A DNA stretch of 45,759 bases. It comes from Gammaproteobacteria bacterium. GTDB lineage: Bacteria; Pseudomonadota; Gammaproteobacteria; Enterobacterales; GCA-2746155. Below the pieces are notes generated by a model that had not been told where the DNA came from, did no database searches, and worked only from the letters and a program-made list of their open reading frames with translations. The position numbers and the translations under genes are program-made. Positions 15,676-25,202 of the stretch are shown one piece after another (position 1 is the first letter of the stretch; every line of letters starts with the position of its first letter). Location of the stretch: positions 32,953 to 78,711 of the forward strand of contig NVWF01000004.1 of the NCBI GenBank assembly GCA_002746155.1, written 5' to 3'.

Positions 15676-15689
15676 CTGATTTAGATCAA
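15676..15689. promoter_or_regulatory. FNR-like box of the host-attachment-family gene
   Basis: CTGAT-TTAG-ATCAA, one mismatch from consensus. A TATTTA -10 candidate at 15712-15717 predicts a start near 15724, placing the box at -41.5 (class II). Confidence 0.6.
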
Positions 15690-15737
15690 TGTAGCTTATA
15701 ATTAAGTGTGGTATTTATTAACTTGAGATAAACAAAT

Positions 15738-15821
15738 ATGAAAAGAAGATTATCTGAAATCAAAAGAACGACGGTTCTACAACCATTTAGGTTTGAGTTA
15801 ATGCTAATACAGGAGAAGTAA
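15738..15821 (+). CDS. Possible 27-residue leader peptide
   Basis: An ATG frame of 27 codons, basic at its N-terminus (MKRRLSEIKR), ends 2 bases before the ATG of the next gene and contains that gene's ribosome site (AGGAG 15811-15815). Translating it would affect access to the downstream start. It has no strong ribosome site itself, so it may be chance. Confidence 0.3.
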   Translation: MKRRLSEIKRTTVLQPFRFELMLIQEK

Positions 15822-15823
15822 TA

Positions 15824-16264
15824 ATGTCCCGAACTCTAATCATTACTGCAAATAGTAGCTGCGCACGGATTCTTGAGTCACATCATGATAATAATCTCCT
15901 GACTGAAATTGAAACGTTGTTAGATACAGCGGTACGTTTAAGAGACCAAGATCTTGTATCTGACAAAAGCGGTCGTCAAAATAATGGAAAAGGTAGTACT
16001 TCTTCTCATGGTGTTAATGAGCATCATGAAAGAAAACACCAGCATCACAAGCAATTTGCTCATTCGGTTGTAGAGGCGATTGAAAGGGCTGATAATAAAA
16101 GACCGTTTGATGCACTTTATATAATTGCAGCTCCTGAGTTTTTAGGTTCAATACGGAAAAAGCTTTCAACAACCACTTATAAAAAGGTTAAAGGTCAAAT
16201 TTCAAAAAATATTACTCATGACTCTTTAGAAAAAATACGGAGTTATCTACCCAAGAAACTATAA
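15824..16264 (+). CDS. Host-attachment family protein (baeRF/Hap-like)
   Basis: 146 residues of the family once named 'protein required for attachment to host cells'. Typical features are the opening strand LIITANSSCARILES, the LRDQDLVSDKSGRQ motif, a histidine-rich linker (HEHHERKHQHHKQF region, about 66-84), IIAAPEFLGSIRKKL, and K-I-T-H-D near the end. The fold is related to release-factor eRF1 domains; the biochemical role is not established. Family members often lie with universal stress proteins and other low-oxygen genes. AGGAG lies 8 bases before ATG, and an FNR-type promoter precedes it by about 100 bases. Confidence 0.9.
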   Translation: MSRTLIITANSSCARILESHHDNNLLTEIETLLDTAVRLRDQDLVSDKSGRQNNGKGSTSSHGVNEHHERKHQHHKQFAHSVVEAIERADNKRPFDALYIIAAPEFLGSIRKKLSTTTYKKVKGQISKNITHDSLEKIRSYLPKKL

Positions 16265-16582
16265 CTCCGATCTATGTACTACAGATATTGACAAATTAAA
16301 AATTAAATAAATTATAGGCCTCAGCAAAGTTTTCCTTATGAGCGAAGCGAGTGTTTTGGGTATACTCACTTACAAGTCGTTGTACTTTTTTATTGAATTG
16401 AATTTACGTATTCCTTGTTCGCTAACACGGTCGGCTGATAAGAGAGATCTGCTCTATTGCTGAGATTGAATCTATAATAAAAACAAACGGCATATCCTCG
16501 GAAAGCTGACAGGTACCACACCTGTGTACTCAAAATTTCGTTTTGTCTTGTGTTTATATATAATATTGATAATATAAATCTA
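16265..16582. other. Intergenic stretch with one strong hairpin
   Basis: 318 bases without a gene. Near its end ACAGGT (16509-16514) and ACCTGT (16520-16525) form a hairpin with loop ACCAC. I see no riboswitch consensus and no clear promoter box. The stretch may carry the leader of the cardiolipin synthase gene. Confidence 0.45.
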
Positions 16583-17728
16583 ATGACTCATCAAGCATCT
16601 TTTATTAATTCTTTAATTCCATGGCAGTCGGAAAAGGTATATTTCGATGCTGATAATTACTATCAAGAATTACTGTTTGAAATTGAGAATGCTAAAAAAA
16701 CAATTGAAATTGAGTGCTACATTTTTGAACTTGATACACTTGGTAATAAATTTATCAATACTCTTATACAGGCCGCTGAACGTAAATTATCTATACGAAT
16801 CAGTATCGACGGTTATGGTTCTCTTTCTTGGAATTTAGATATCATTGAAAAATTAAATTCTTCAGGAATAGAAGTAAAAGTGTTCCACCCGTTACCCTGG
16901 CGCATCTCATTATATAAAGGAGTAAAGGCAGCAACTGGTTGGTTTGAAAAATTATTATATCTGACATCTCGCGTCAATAAACGTAACCATAGGAAACTCT
17001 TTGTTATTGATAACAATAGTGCCTGGAGTGGTAGTTTAAATATTTCCAGAAGCCATTTAAGCCAACTCTCTCATGGAGCGAACTGGCTAGATTGTGGAGT
17101 CAATGTATCTGGTACTGTAGTTACCTATTTGGTGGATAACTTTAATGAGGTTTGGCAAAGAAAACTTACTTATCACCCAGATTATTTTCAGTTACCATTT
17201 CGATCAAATAACAACCCTATTTTGAGAAGACAGAAAAATAATGAATTGATTAAACTGATAACAAAATGCCAGTCACGTATCTGGATTATTAATGCATATC
17301 TCGCACCCTCTAAAAGGATACTGAGAGCATTAAAACAAGCACGTAAAAGAGGCGTCGATGTTAAGCTGTTAATTTCTAGACGTACAGATGTTATTTTCTT
17401 TCCGCTCGTCAGTACAACCTACTATCAACAACTATTGGCTGTGGATATTAAAATTTATGAATATAATGAACAAATTATTCATGCAAAAACCATGCTTTTG
17501 GACAATTTATTACTGGTGGGCAGCTCGAACCTGAATCACCGGAGTTTCCTCCATGATCTAGAACTGGATTTTATAATGACAAAGCAAACATCAATCAATA
17601 CCACAGAAGCTAAGTTTAGACAGCTAGTCGATAAATCAGAAGTTGTTACAGTCAAAAGGTTTGAATCAATAGTATGGAGTAAAAAAGTACTTGGTCAATT
17701 GCTCTGGAAACTTCGATACTGGTTGTGA
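16583..17728 (+). CDS. Cardiolipin synthase-like phospholipase D family protein
   Basis: 381 residues from the ATG chosen here; a GTG 33 bases upstream is in frame, but the extra residues look unlike the family. Two HKD motifs mark the PLD catalytic sites: HRKLFVID (His about 136) with GSLNIS, and HAKTMLLD (His about 300) with GSSNLNHRS. The opening WQSEKVYFDADNYYQELLFEIENAKKTIEIECYIF is typical of bacterial Cls/YbhO (ClsB) proteins, which lack N-terminal membrane helices. The enzyme joins phosphatidyl groups to make cardiolipin at the inner membrane. It stands alone behind the host-attachment gene; no good ribosome site is seen. Confidence 0.9.
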   Translation: MTHQASFINSLIPWQSEKVYFDADNYYQELLFEIENAKKTIEIECYIFELDTLGNKFINTLIQAAERKLSIRISIDGYGSLSWNLDIIEKLNSSGIEVKVFHPLPWRISLYKGVKAATGWFEKLLYLTSRVNKRNHRKLFVIDNNSAWSGSLNISRSHLSQLSHGANWLDCGVNVSGTVVTYLVDNFNEVWQRKLTYHPDYFQLPFRSNNNPILRRQKNNELIKLITKCQSRIWIINAYLAPSKRILRALKQARKRGVDVKLLISRRTDVIFFPLVSTTYYQQLLAVDIKIYEYNEQIIHAKTMLLDNLLLVGSSNLNHRSFLHDLELDFIMTKQTSINTTEAKFRQLVDKSEVVTVKRFESIVWSKKVLGQLLWKLRYWL

Positions 17729-17774
17729 ATTTGATGTGTATAGAATTACACCCAAAACGCTTATGTTGTAACTG

Positions 17775-18416
17775 ACAACAAGGTATTGTCAAGTTATCAA
17801 ACTCATACGAATAATGACCCCAACCCATGCCACAAAAGGTAGTCGTCGATACAGGTATTATATCAATCACTCCGAATAAGAGAAACATGGCAATCATGTC
17901 TATTTATACAAAACTTCCAGACTTTAAAATAATTATCAAAAAATACTACTATCAACAACTAAACTTGAAATACAGTTAAATCCTCTAGGATTACTAGAGC
18001 TATTTTCTAACGATGTTAAATCTAAAGAACATCATGAAAGTGAACCTTATATCATTAACCTTACCGTCCAACTAAAAAGATGTGGTGTTGAAACCAAACT
18101 CATCGTAGAAAATAAAGCTTATGCACAAATACTTAAACCGCATTCAAATTCGGTAAATGCAATTCAAAAAGCCTTACAAAAAGCATTGAAATGGAACCAA
18201 GCTCTTATTAGCGGAAGAGTATCATCTATGAAAGAAGTCGCTAGACAGGAAAATGTTTCTCAGCGCTACATAGCCGGCATTATCAAGCTTGCTTTTTTAT
18301 CACCATCAATAATGAAAAAAATTGCAAATGGAAATATTCCACATGATATGACCCTAGCACGACTCAAAAAGAATATTCCTCACGATTGGCAAGAGCAAGA
18401 ACTACTCTTCAAATAA
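17775..18416 (+). pseudogene. Relic of a large serine recombinase
   Basis: A piece reading MTPTHATKGSRRYRYYINHSE (from 17814) is the motif after the zinc ribbon of large serine recombinases. Stop codons and a deletion follow. From about 17943 the same frame is open to 18416: LEIQLNPLGLLELF, then VQLKRCGVETKLIVE, then LISGRVSSMKEVARQENVSQRYIAGIIKLAFLSP, the C-terminal DNA-binding helices of this family. The catalytic N-terminal domain is absent. It marks the site as one once served by an integrase-type enzyme, near tRNA-Ser. The last 76 codons have an ATG but are unlikely to work alone. Confidence 0.8.
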
Positions 18417-18460
18417 GACACACATTTCAACGCTGTCGCTTTACCCATTGAATTTTCATA

Positions 18461-18532
18461 AAACGAACCTCTGATTTCCGATTCGAGACAAAAGGGATAA
18501 TATGCTGATATTTCGAGGAGCAAGGTTCGTTT
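18461..18532. repeat. Widely spaced inverted repeat
   Basis: AAACGAACCT (18461-18470) and AGGTTCGTTT (18523-18532) are perfect inverted arms around 52 bases. It lies between the recombinase relic and the IS left end. It could be a recombination site or the remnant of another element. Confidence 0.4.
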
Positions 18533-18543
18533 GTAAGGGTTGT

Positions 18544-19843
18544 GGCTCTACATAGTTAACGGGGGACACCGGTATTTGTTAAAATAAATTTGCGAAGATT
18601 AATTTTAATGGAGAATACCGATGTCCCACTCAGGAATCATTATAGGCATACCTGGCCTAAAAGTAGAGAACGTTTATCACAATCAAGGCATTGAGGTTTT
18701 TGCAAGGCCTAAACGAAGGCCTAATTACATCTACTGCCATGACGATAATGTCAGGATAAAAGCAACACACAAACGCACGCTAAAACATACCCGACTCGGC
18801 AATCGAGTGATGACACTGCATCTCAAAGTCCCCAAGTATCATTGTCAGCAATGTGATCGTTATTTTCGTCATCCCTTTGAAGGAATACGACCTCGATTTC
18901 GAAGCTCTGAAGCTTTTCGACTGGAAGTTTTTGAAGCTCATGATGGCGGTGTCACCCAACGTAAACTGTCACAGACGCACCGCATTAGTCCAGCCACTGT
19001 TGAGAGATGGTATCAGTCCTTTATTCGTCAGAGAGTCTCGGAGCTTGCCAGTCGTCCCTGTCCTCAAGTATTGGGTATCGATGAGCACTTCTTCACCCGT
19101 AAAAAAGGCTATGCCACCACCTTGGTTGATTTGAAGAACCACAAGGTATTTGATGTCAAACTGGGTCGCTCTGAATTGTCTCTACGACCTTATCTACGTA
19201 ACCTTGAAGGAAAAGACAAGGTTAAAGTCATTGTCATGGATTTATCGGTAACCTATCGCAGTATAGCCCGACGTTACTTCCCCAAAGCCACAATTGTCGC
19301 CGACCGTTTTCATGTGGTGAGATTGATTAACCAGCACTTTTTGAAAGTCTGGCAGCTACAGGATCCCGAAGGCAGAAAAAACCGAGGACTGCTCAGTTTG
19401 ATGCGTCGACATCAATGGAATTTACGCGATGAGCAGCATGCAAATCTTATGGATTACTTAGCTGAGTTTCCGGTCTTGCAGCAACTCTATGTGGTGAAAC
19501 AAAAGTTAATCCGATTAATGTTGTTAAAGACACTCAATAGAAACCGAGCAAGGAAAAAGTTACCTCAATTTATCAGGCTGATAGAGCAACTTAAAGCGAG
19601 TCCGTTACATACTTTAGCGAAGACATTAACTTCATGGCTAGAACCAATTGTGGCTATGTGGCGCTTTAGTAAAACAAACGGTATTACTGAGGGCTTCCAT
19701 AACAAGATGGAAATGATGTCTAGAAGAGCGTATGGTTTTAGAAACTTTGAGAATTATCGTATGAGAGTACTAGCTCATTGTGGATGGAATGGAATTATCA
19801 ATAGGGTTTAATGAATGCCATCCCCCGTTAATTGGGTAGAGCC
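18544..19843 (+). mobile_element. ISL3-family insertion sequence
   Basis: A 1300-base element bounded by imperfect 23-base inverted repeats: left GGCTCTAC-ATAG-TTAACGGGGGA (18544-18566) and right, reversed, GGCTCTAC-CCAA-TTAACGGGGGA (19821-19843). It carries one transposase gene. The flanking octamers AGGGTTGT and AGATTAAA do not match, so the usual 8-base target duplication is absent, suggesting a later deletion or rearrangement at one side. Its right end is 8 bases from tRNA-Ser. Confidence 0.9.
18621..19811 (+). CDS. ISL3-family transposase
   Basis: 396 residues. An N-terminal zinc-binding segment (YHCQQCDRYFRHPF) precedes a helix-turn-helix (HRISPATVERWYQSF). The catalytic DDE core includes Asp in GIDEHFF, Asp in VIVMDLSVTYRS with ADRFHV, and Glu in TNGITEGFHNKM. 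AATGGAG lies before ATG. The frame is full length and uninterrupted, so the element may be active. It moves DNA by cut-and-paste. Confidence 0.95.
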   Translation: MSHSGIIIGIPGLKVENVYHNQGIEVFARPKRRPNYIYCHDDNVRIKATHKRTLKHTRLGNRVMTLHLKVPKYHCQQCDRYFRHPFEGIRPRFRSSEAFRLEVFEAHDGGVTQRKLSQTHRISPATVERWYQSFIRQRVSELASRPCPQVLGIDEHFFTRKKGYATTLVDLKNHKVFDVKLGRSELSLRPYLRNLEGKDKVKVIVMDLSVTYRSIARRYFPKATIVADRFHVVRLINQHFLKVWQLQDPEGRKNRGLLSLMRRHQWNLRDEQHANLMDYLAEFPVLQQLYVVKQKLIRLMLLKTLNRNRARKKLPQFIRLIEQLKASPLHTLAKTLTSWLEPIVAMWRFSKTNGITEGFHNKMEMMSRRAYGFRNFENYRMRVLAHCGWNGIINRV

Positions 19844-19851
19844 AGATTAAA

Positions 19852-19941
19852 TGGCGGAGAGAGAGGGATTCGAACCCTCGATAGAGTTTCCCCTATATAC
19901 CCTTAGCAGGGGCACGCCTTCAGCCACTCGGCCACCTCTCC
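19852..19941 (-). tRNA. tRNA-Ser(GCU)
   Basis: A 90-base class II tRNA on the minus strand with encoded CCA. Acceptor GGAGAGG pairs with TCTCTCC, the anticodon loop CTGCTAA carries GCT, a long variable arm follows (GGTATATAGGGG region), and the T loop is GTTCGAATC. It lies downstream of csrA on the same strand, its conserved place in gammaproteobacteria. Confidence 0.98.
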
Positions 19942-20015
19942 ACAACAGGCGAGCAATATACCTCATTGAGTAGAAATTGCAACAGAAATAAGTAGGTTAA
20001 CTCTAAGAAATATAT

Positions 20016-20040
20016 AATATGTTTAAAGATTAAACATATT
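20016..20040 (-). terminator. Hairpin after csrA
   Basis: AATATGTTTAA (20016-20026) and TTAAACATATT (20030-20040) form an 11-base stem with a 3-base loop, 33 bases past the csrA stop. The stem is AT-rich and the T-run is weak, so it may be partial. Confidence 0.5.
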
Positions 20041-20073
20041 TATTTATAGACTATAAGAAGTTGATTCAATAAC

Positions 20074-20274
20074 TCAATTGTTACCGTTTACTTCGTCTGA
20101 CTTTTGTTCTTTTTCTTCTTGTATTCTTATGTAGATTTCTTCCCTGTGAACTGATATTTCTTTAGGTGCAGCAACACCAATTCGAACTTGGTTCCCTTTA
20201 ACGCCCAGTACAGTAACTGTAACGTTATCTCCGATCATCAGAGTTTCTCCAACACGACGAGTCAAGATTAGCAT
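20074..20274 (-). CDS. csrA: Carbon storage regulator CsrA (RsmA)
   Basis: 66 residues, full length. [16 protein letters not shown] opens the first RNA-binding strand; [19 protein letters not shown] gives the second, with Arg44 in the VHRE turn. It is a dimeric RNA-binding protein that binds GGA motifs in mRNA leaders and controls carbon flow, motility and biofilm. AGGAG lies before ATG. Gene order alaS-csrA-tRNA-Ser is the standard gammaproteobacterial one. Confidence 0.98.
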   Translation of the reverse strand: MLILTRRVGETLMIGDNVTVTVLGVKGNQVRIGVAAPKEISVHREEIYIRIQEEKEQKSDEVNGNN

Positions 20275-20422
20275 GGTAAATCTCCTTGATTTAAATCCGT
20301 TCTTATTCCATCAAACTACATACTTAACTATAGCTGACTTTGTTTGATTGACATACTAAAATGATAATATTTATCATTTTATAAAAAAACGACATTCTAC
20401 AGTTTTTCTTCTCTGAGGCAAC

Positions 20423-20458
20423 AAAAAAGTGCTTAAAAATCAAACTAGGCATTTAAGC
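20423..20458 (-). terminator. Probable alaS terminator
   Basis: On the minus strand GCTTAAA and TTTAAGC (20452-20458 and 20431-20437) pair around a 14-base loop, with a six-T run (20423-20428) just after. The stem is short but the T-run and position after alaS support it. Confidence 0.5.
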
Positions 20459-20514
20459 TTTCTTTAAACGTCAACCTAGACGGTTAATTGATGATTGAGT
20501 AGTTGATACAGTAG

Positions 20515-23127
20515 CTATCCCAACTCATCATCAAACCAATGTCTGAGTTCTTTTAACGCATCATCTAAATATTCAGGCTGGTTTCCACCTGCTTGAGCCA
20601 TATCAGGTCTTCCTCCACCCTTGCCACCAACTTTAACTGCTAATTGATTGACTAGTTTTCCTGCATTAAATCGGTCAGTTAGATCTTTTGTTACCCCGAC
20701 GATTAAGCTTACCTTACTTTTATTAGTTGTAGCAATTGCAACAATACCTTTTTGTAATTTATTCTTTAGTTGATCAACCGTATCCCTTAATGCTTTAGGT
20801 TCTATATCATCAAGCCGTGTAATAAGTACTGATATATCACCATAGCTTTTAGCAGAAGACATTAAGTCATTTCCTTTGCCTGAAGCTAATCTAGCATTTA
20901 ACTTTTCGATATCCTTCTCAAGACTTCTTGTGCGTTTTAACGCTTGTTGAACTTTTTCATAGGTGTGAATGCTATCAGTTCTAAGCAACAATGAAACTTG
21001 ATTTAAATATGATTCTTGTTCTAAAGTCCATTTGATAGCAGCTTCACCAGCAACCCCTTCAATTCTTCTTACACCCGCAGCAATACCTGTTTCGGAGGTA
21101 ATCCTAAATAAACCTATGTCACCCGTTCTAGAAACGTGAGTGCCACCACAGAGTTCTTTAGAAAATATTCCCATGGTTAAAACTCTAACCTTATCACCAT
21201 ACTTTTCTCCGAACAGTGCCGTTGCCCCATCTTTTTGCGCTTCTTCTGGTGTCATAATATTAGTCGTAACTTCATGGTTATCCCTAATTTGTTGATTTAC
21301 AACTAACTCTATTTCACGTAACTCTTGTTTAGTAACCATGTCTAGATGAGAAAAATCAAAACGCAACCTGTTTGCATCAACTAGTGAACCTTTCTGAGCA
21401 ACATGATCACCTAAAACGCTTTGCAGCGCTGCATGCATTAAATGAGTGGCAGAATGATTTGCAGTAATTGCCTTTCTCTGCTTAGCATTGATGTCAGTTG
21501 AAACTTCATCACTAATTTCAAAACTGCCTGAGATAACTTGCCCAGTATGTACAAAATGTTCACCTGATTTCTGGGTATCGGTTACTTTAAAAACGCCCTT
21601 GCTTGATTTAATTAACCCTGTATCACCAACCTGTCCACCCGACTCAGCATAAAAAGGCGTTTTATTGAGGATAATAATGGCTTTATCGCCTTGTTGAATA
21701 ACCTCTTGTGATGAATCCGTAGCAAGATAAGTTACCTTACCCACATCGGACGTATTTTCATATCCACTAAAGTCGCTATGACCATCCAGATCAATCTTTT
21801 GTCCTTCATCTAGCGCAAACTTACTGGCAGCCCGAGCCATTTGACGTTGATTATCCATGGCTGATTCAAAGCCCTGACTATCAATAGTCAAATCTCTCTC
21901 TCTGGCAATATCCGCAGTTAAGTCATAGGGGAAACCATAAGTATCATAAAGTTTAAAAACAACATCACCAGAAAGCTCACTGCTAGCTAACTCTTCAACT
22001 GCCTGATCAAGTATCTTTAGTCCTTTCTCTAGGGTTTTCAGAAACTGTTGCTCTTCTCTTTTTAGGAGTAACTCAATAGTAGCTTGTTGTTTAAACAGTT
22101 CCGGGTAGGCCTCGCCCATTTCTTTTACAAGGCTTGCTACTAGTTTATAAAAGAATACATCCGCAACACCAAGTTTATGTCCATGACGAATGGCCCGTCG
22201 AATGATTCTTCTAAGCACATAGCCCCTACCTTCATTCGAGGGAATGACACCATCACAGATTAAGAAAGCGCAGGATCGTATATGATCAGCTATGACATTG
22301 AGGGACGCTTGGCCTTTATTTTCAATACCAGTTATCGTCGTTATGCTATTAATAAGGTTACTAAACAAGTCAATTTGATAATTGCTATGAACTCCCTGCA
22401 TGATGGCTGCAACTCGCTCAAGACCCATACCTGTATCAATAGATGGATTCGGTAAGTTGGTCTGGCTTCCGTCTGCAGAGCGTTCAAACTGCATAAAGAC
22501 TAGATTCCAGATTTCTATATAACGATCACCCTCTTCATCGGGAGAACCGGGAGGGCCGCCTGGAACATCTTCACCATGATCAAAGAAAATTTCCGAGCAA
22601 GGTCCACAGGGGCCAGTATCACCCATTGACCAGAAGTTGTCTTTTTCTCCTAATCTTGAAAACTTGTTTTGGTCTATACCTATTTTATCAAACCAAATTT
22701 TTTCTGCTTCAAGATCATCTTTATAGACTGTAACCCAAAGCTTCTCCTTAGGAAGTCCTAACTCTACTGTTAGAAACTCCCAAGCAAGCTGAATAGCCTG
22801 TTCTTTAAAGTAATCTCCAAAACTAAAGTTGCCAAGCATTTCAAAAAAGGTATGGTGACGAGCTGTATAACCCACATTATCCAAATCATTATGCTTGCCA
22901 CCGGCCCTAACACAACGTTGTGATGTGGTTGCCCTTTGGTAATCTCTTTTTTCAGTACCCAGAAAAAGATCTTTAAACTGCACCATACCGGCATTGGTAA
23001 ATAAAAGCGTCGGATCATTTCCAGGTACTAGAGAACTTGAATTAAGTATTTGATGTTGGTTTTTAGCAAAATAATTTAGAAATTTTTGACGGATTTCACT
23101 CGTTGTCATGTAAGGGATAGTGCTCAT
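20515..23127 (-). CDS. alaS: Alanyl-tRNA synthetase
   Basis: 870 residues, standard length. The class II catalytic domain is at the N-terminus (EIRQKFLNYFAKNQHQILNSSSL...PTLLFTNAGM, then GDTGPCGPCSEI). The editing domain holds the metal-binding HSATHLMHAAL and CGGTHVSRTGDIG, and the C-terminal C-Ala domain ends with GGRPDMAQAGG. It attaches alanine to tRNA-Ala and removes mischarged Ser or Gly. It is followed by csrA 240 bases on. All motifs are intact. Confidence 0.98.
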   Translation of the reverse strand: MSTIPYMTTSEIRQKFLNYFAKNQHQILNSSSLVPGNDPTLLFTNAGMVQFKDLFLGTEKRDYQRATTSQRCVRAGGKHNDLDNVGYTARHHTFFEMLGNFSFGDYFKEQAIQLAWEFLTVELGLPKEKLWVTVYKDDLEAEKIWFDKIGIDQNKFSRLGEKDNFWSMGDTGPCGPCSEIFFDHGEDVPGGPPGSPDEEGDRYIEIWNLVFMQFERSADGSQTNLPNPSIDTGMGLERVAAIMQGVHSNYQIDLFSNLINSITTITGIENKGQASLNVIADHIRSCAFLICDGVIPSNEGRGYVLRRIIRRAIRHGHKLGVADVFFYKLVASLVKEMGEAYPELFKQQATIELLLKREEQQFLKTLEKGLKILDQAVEELASSELSGDVVFKLYDTYGFPYDLTADIARERDLTIDSQGFESAMDNQRQMARAASKFALDEGQKIDLDGHSDFSGYENTSDVGKVTYLATDSSQEVIQQGDKAIIILNKTPFYAESGGQVGDTGLIKSSKGVFKVTDTQKSGEHFVHTGQVISGSFEISDEVSTDINAKQRKAITANHSATHLMHAALQSVLGDHVAQKGSLVDANRLRFDFSHLDMVTKQELREIELVVNQQIRDNHEVTTNIMTPEEAQKDGATALFGEKYGDKVRVLTMGIFSKELCGGTHVSRTGDIGLFRITSETGIAAGVRRIEGVAGEAAIKWTLEQESYLNQVSLLLRTDSIHTYEKVQQALKRTRSLEKDIEKLNARLASGKGNDLMSSAKSYGDISVLITRLDDIEPKALRDTVDQLKNKLQKGIVAIATTNKSKVSLIVGVTKDLTDRFNAGKLVNQLAVKVGGKGGGRPDMAQAGGNQPEYLDDALKELRHWFDDELG

Positions 23128-23253
23128 TGTTATTTTAGTACCTGTTTAGCGATGTTGAGTAAATGTCGGCTGCATCTTAATGACATTATTATAATTGATG
23201 CTAAGGCTCTGGGACACAATTAATTCATCAAGTAGCAACATTTAATTTCAGCT

Positions 23254-23742
23254 TTATAAATGATCAAGTGGGAAGGCAGTTTTATAACAAATTTGTTTCA
23301 AGGAGAAACTACTTTTGATATGACTGATACCATCTAGCGCAGTAAGCTTATCTAAAAATTCATGGCATCCATCTAGATCGGGAACTGCGACTCTTATTAG
23401 ATAATCAATATCACCTGTGATTAAATAACATTCCATGATCTCAGGCCAGTCTCTAATGTTTTTTTCAAACATCTCAAGATTGTTTTTACGTTGTCGACTC
23501 AAGGTTATTTGTATGAATACATTTACCGGTAAACCAACAGCTTTAGCATCAAGAAGGGTAACTTTCCCACGAATAAAACCTGCTTGCTCAAGCAATTTCA
23601 CCCTTCTAGAGCAGGGAGAGGGAGATAAGGATATTTTTTCTGCAAGCTCTGCATTAGATATGCCACCATGATTTTGTAATATATTGAGTATCTGAATATC
23701 AATGCTGTCTACTGTAAAATGCTCGCTATTAACTAACTTCAT
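23254..23742 (-). CDS. Lrp/AsnC-family regulator, probably of the bkd operon
   Basis: 162 residues. An N-terminal helix-turn-helix (DSIDIQILNILQNHGGISNAELAEKISLSPSPCSRRVKLLEQAG) precedes the RAM ligand-binding domain (about 75-150) with the ITGDIDYLIRVAVPDLDGCHEFL core. Lrp family proteins form octamers and respond to amino acids. It diverges from the branched-chain keto acid dehydrogenase operon across 225 bases that hold an inverted repeat, the arrangement of BkdR in pseudomonads. The effector is likely a branched-chain amino acid, by inference. Confidence 0.9.
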   Translation of the reverse strand: MKLVNSEHFTVDSIDIQILNILQNHGGISNAELAEKISLSPSPCSRRVKLLEQAGFIRGKVTLLDAKAVGLPVNVFIQITLSRQRKNNLEMFEKNIRDWPEIMECYLITGDIDYLIRVAVPDLDGCHEFLDKLTALDGISHIKSSFSLKQICYKTAFPLDHL

Positions 23743-23820
23743 TTGTATGCCTTATTAAATTAATAATTTTATATTTATTAGTCGATTAAACTAAATATTG
23801 TTCAATTATTAGCTTAATCA

Positions 23821-23842
23821 GTTAAACTATCCTGAGTTTAAC
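23821..23842. promoter_or_regulatory. Candidate operator in the lrp-bkd divergent region
   Basis: GTTAAAC (23821-23827) and GTTTAAC (23836-23842) are perfect inverted copies 8 bases apart, within AT-rich DNA. GATTAAAC occurs just upstream. Binding by the adjacent Lrp-type protein is inferred. Confidence 0.4.
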
Positions 23843-23937
23843 ATGATTTTGGTAGGATCGAATAGTCAATCTTATGCTATGATATGGCACAGAAATTTAT
23901 GTATTTATGGTGTTGAACAACGATTATTCTCAGTTGA

Positions 23938-25200
<1,263 letters not shown>

Positions 25201-25202
25201 CA

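Noticed and set aside
16265..16582. Riboswitch upstream of the cardiolipin synthase gene
   Set aside because: There is one hairpin, but no match to c-di-GMP, guanidine or other aptamer consensus that I could recognise.
18461..18532. Integron attC site
   Set aside because: Arms lack the GTTRRRY/RYYYAAC core sites and no integron integrase is present.
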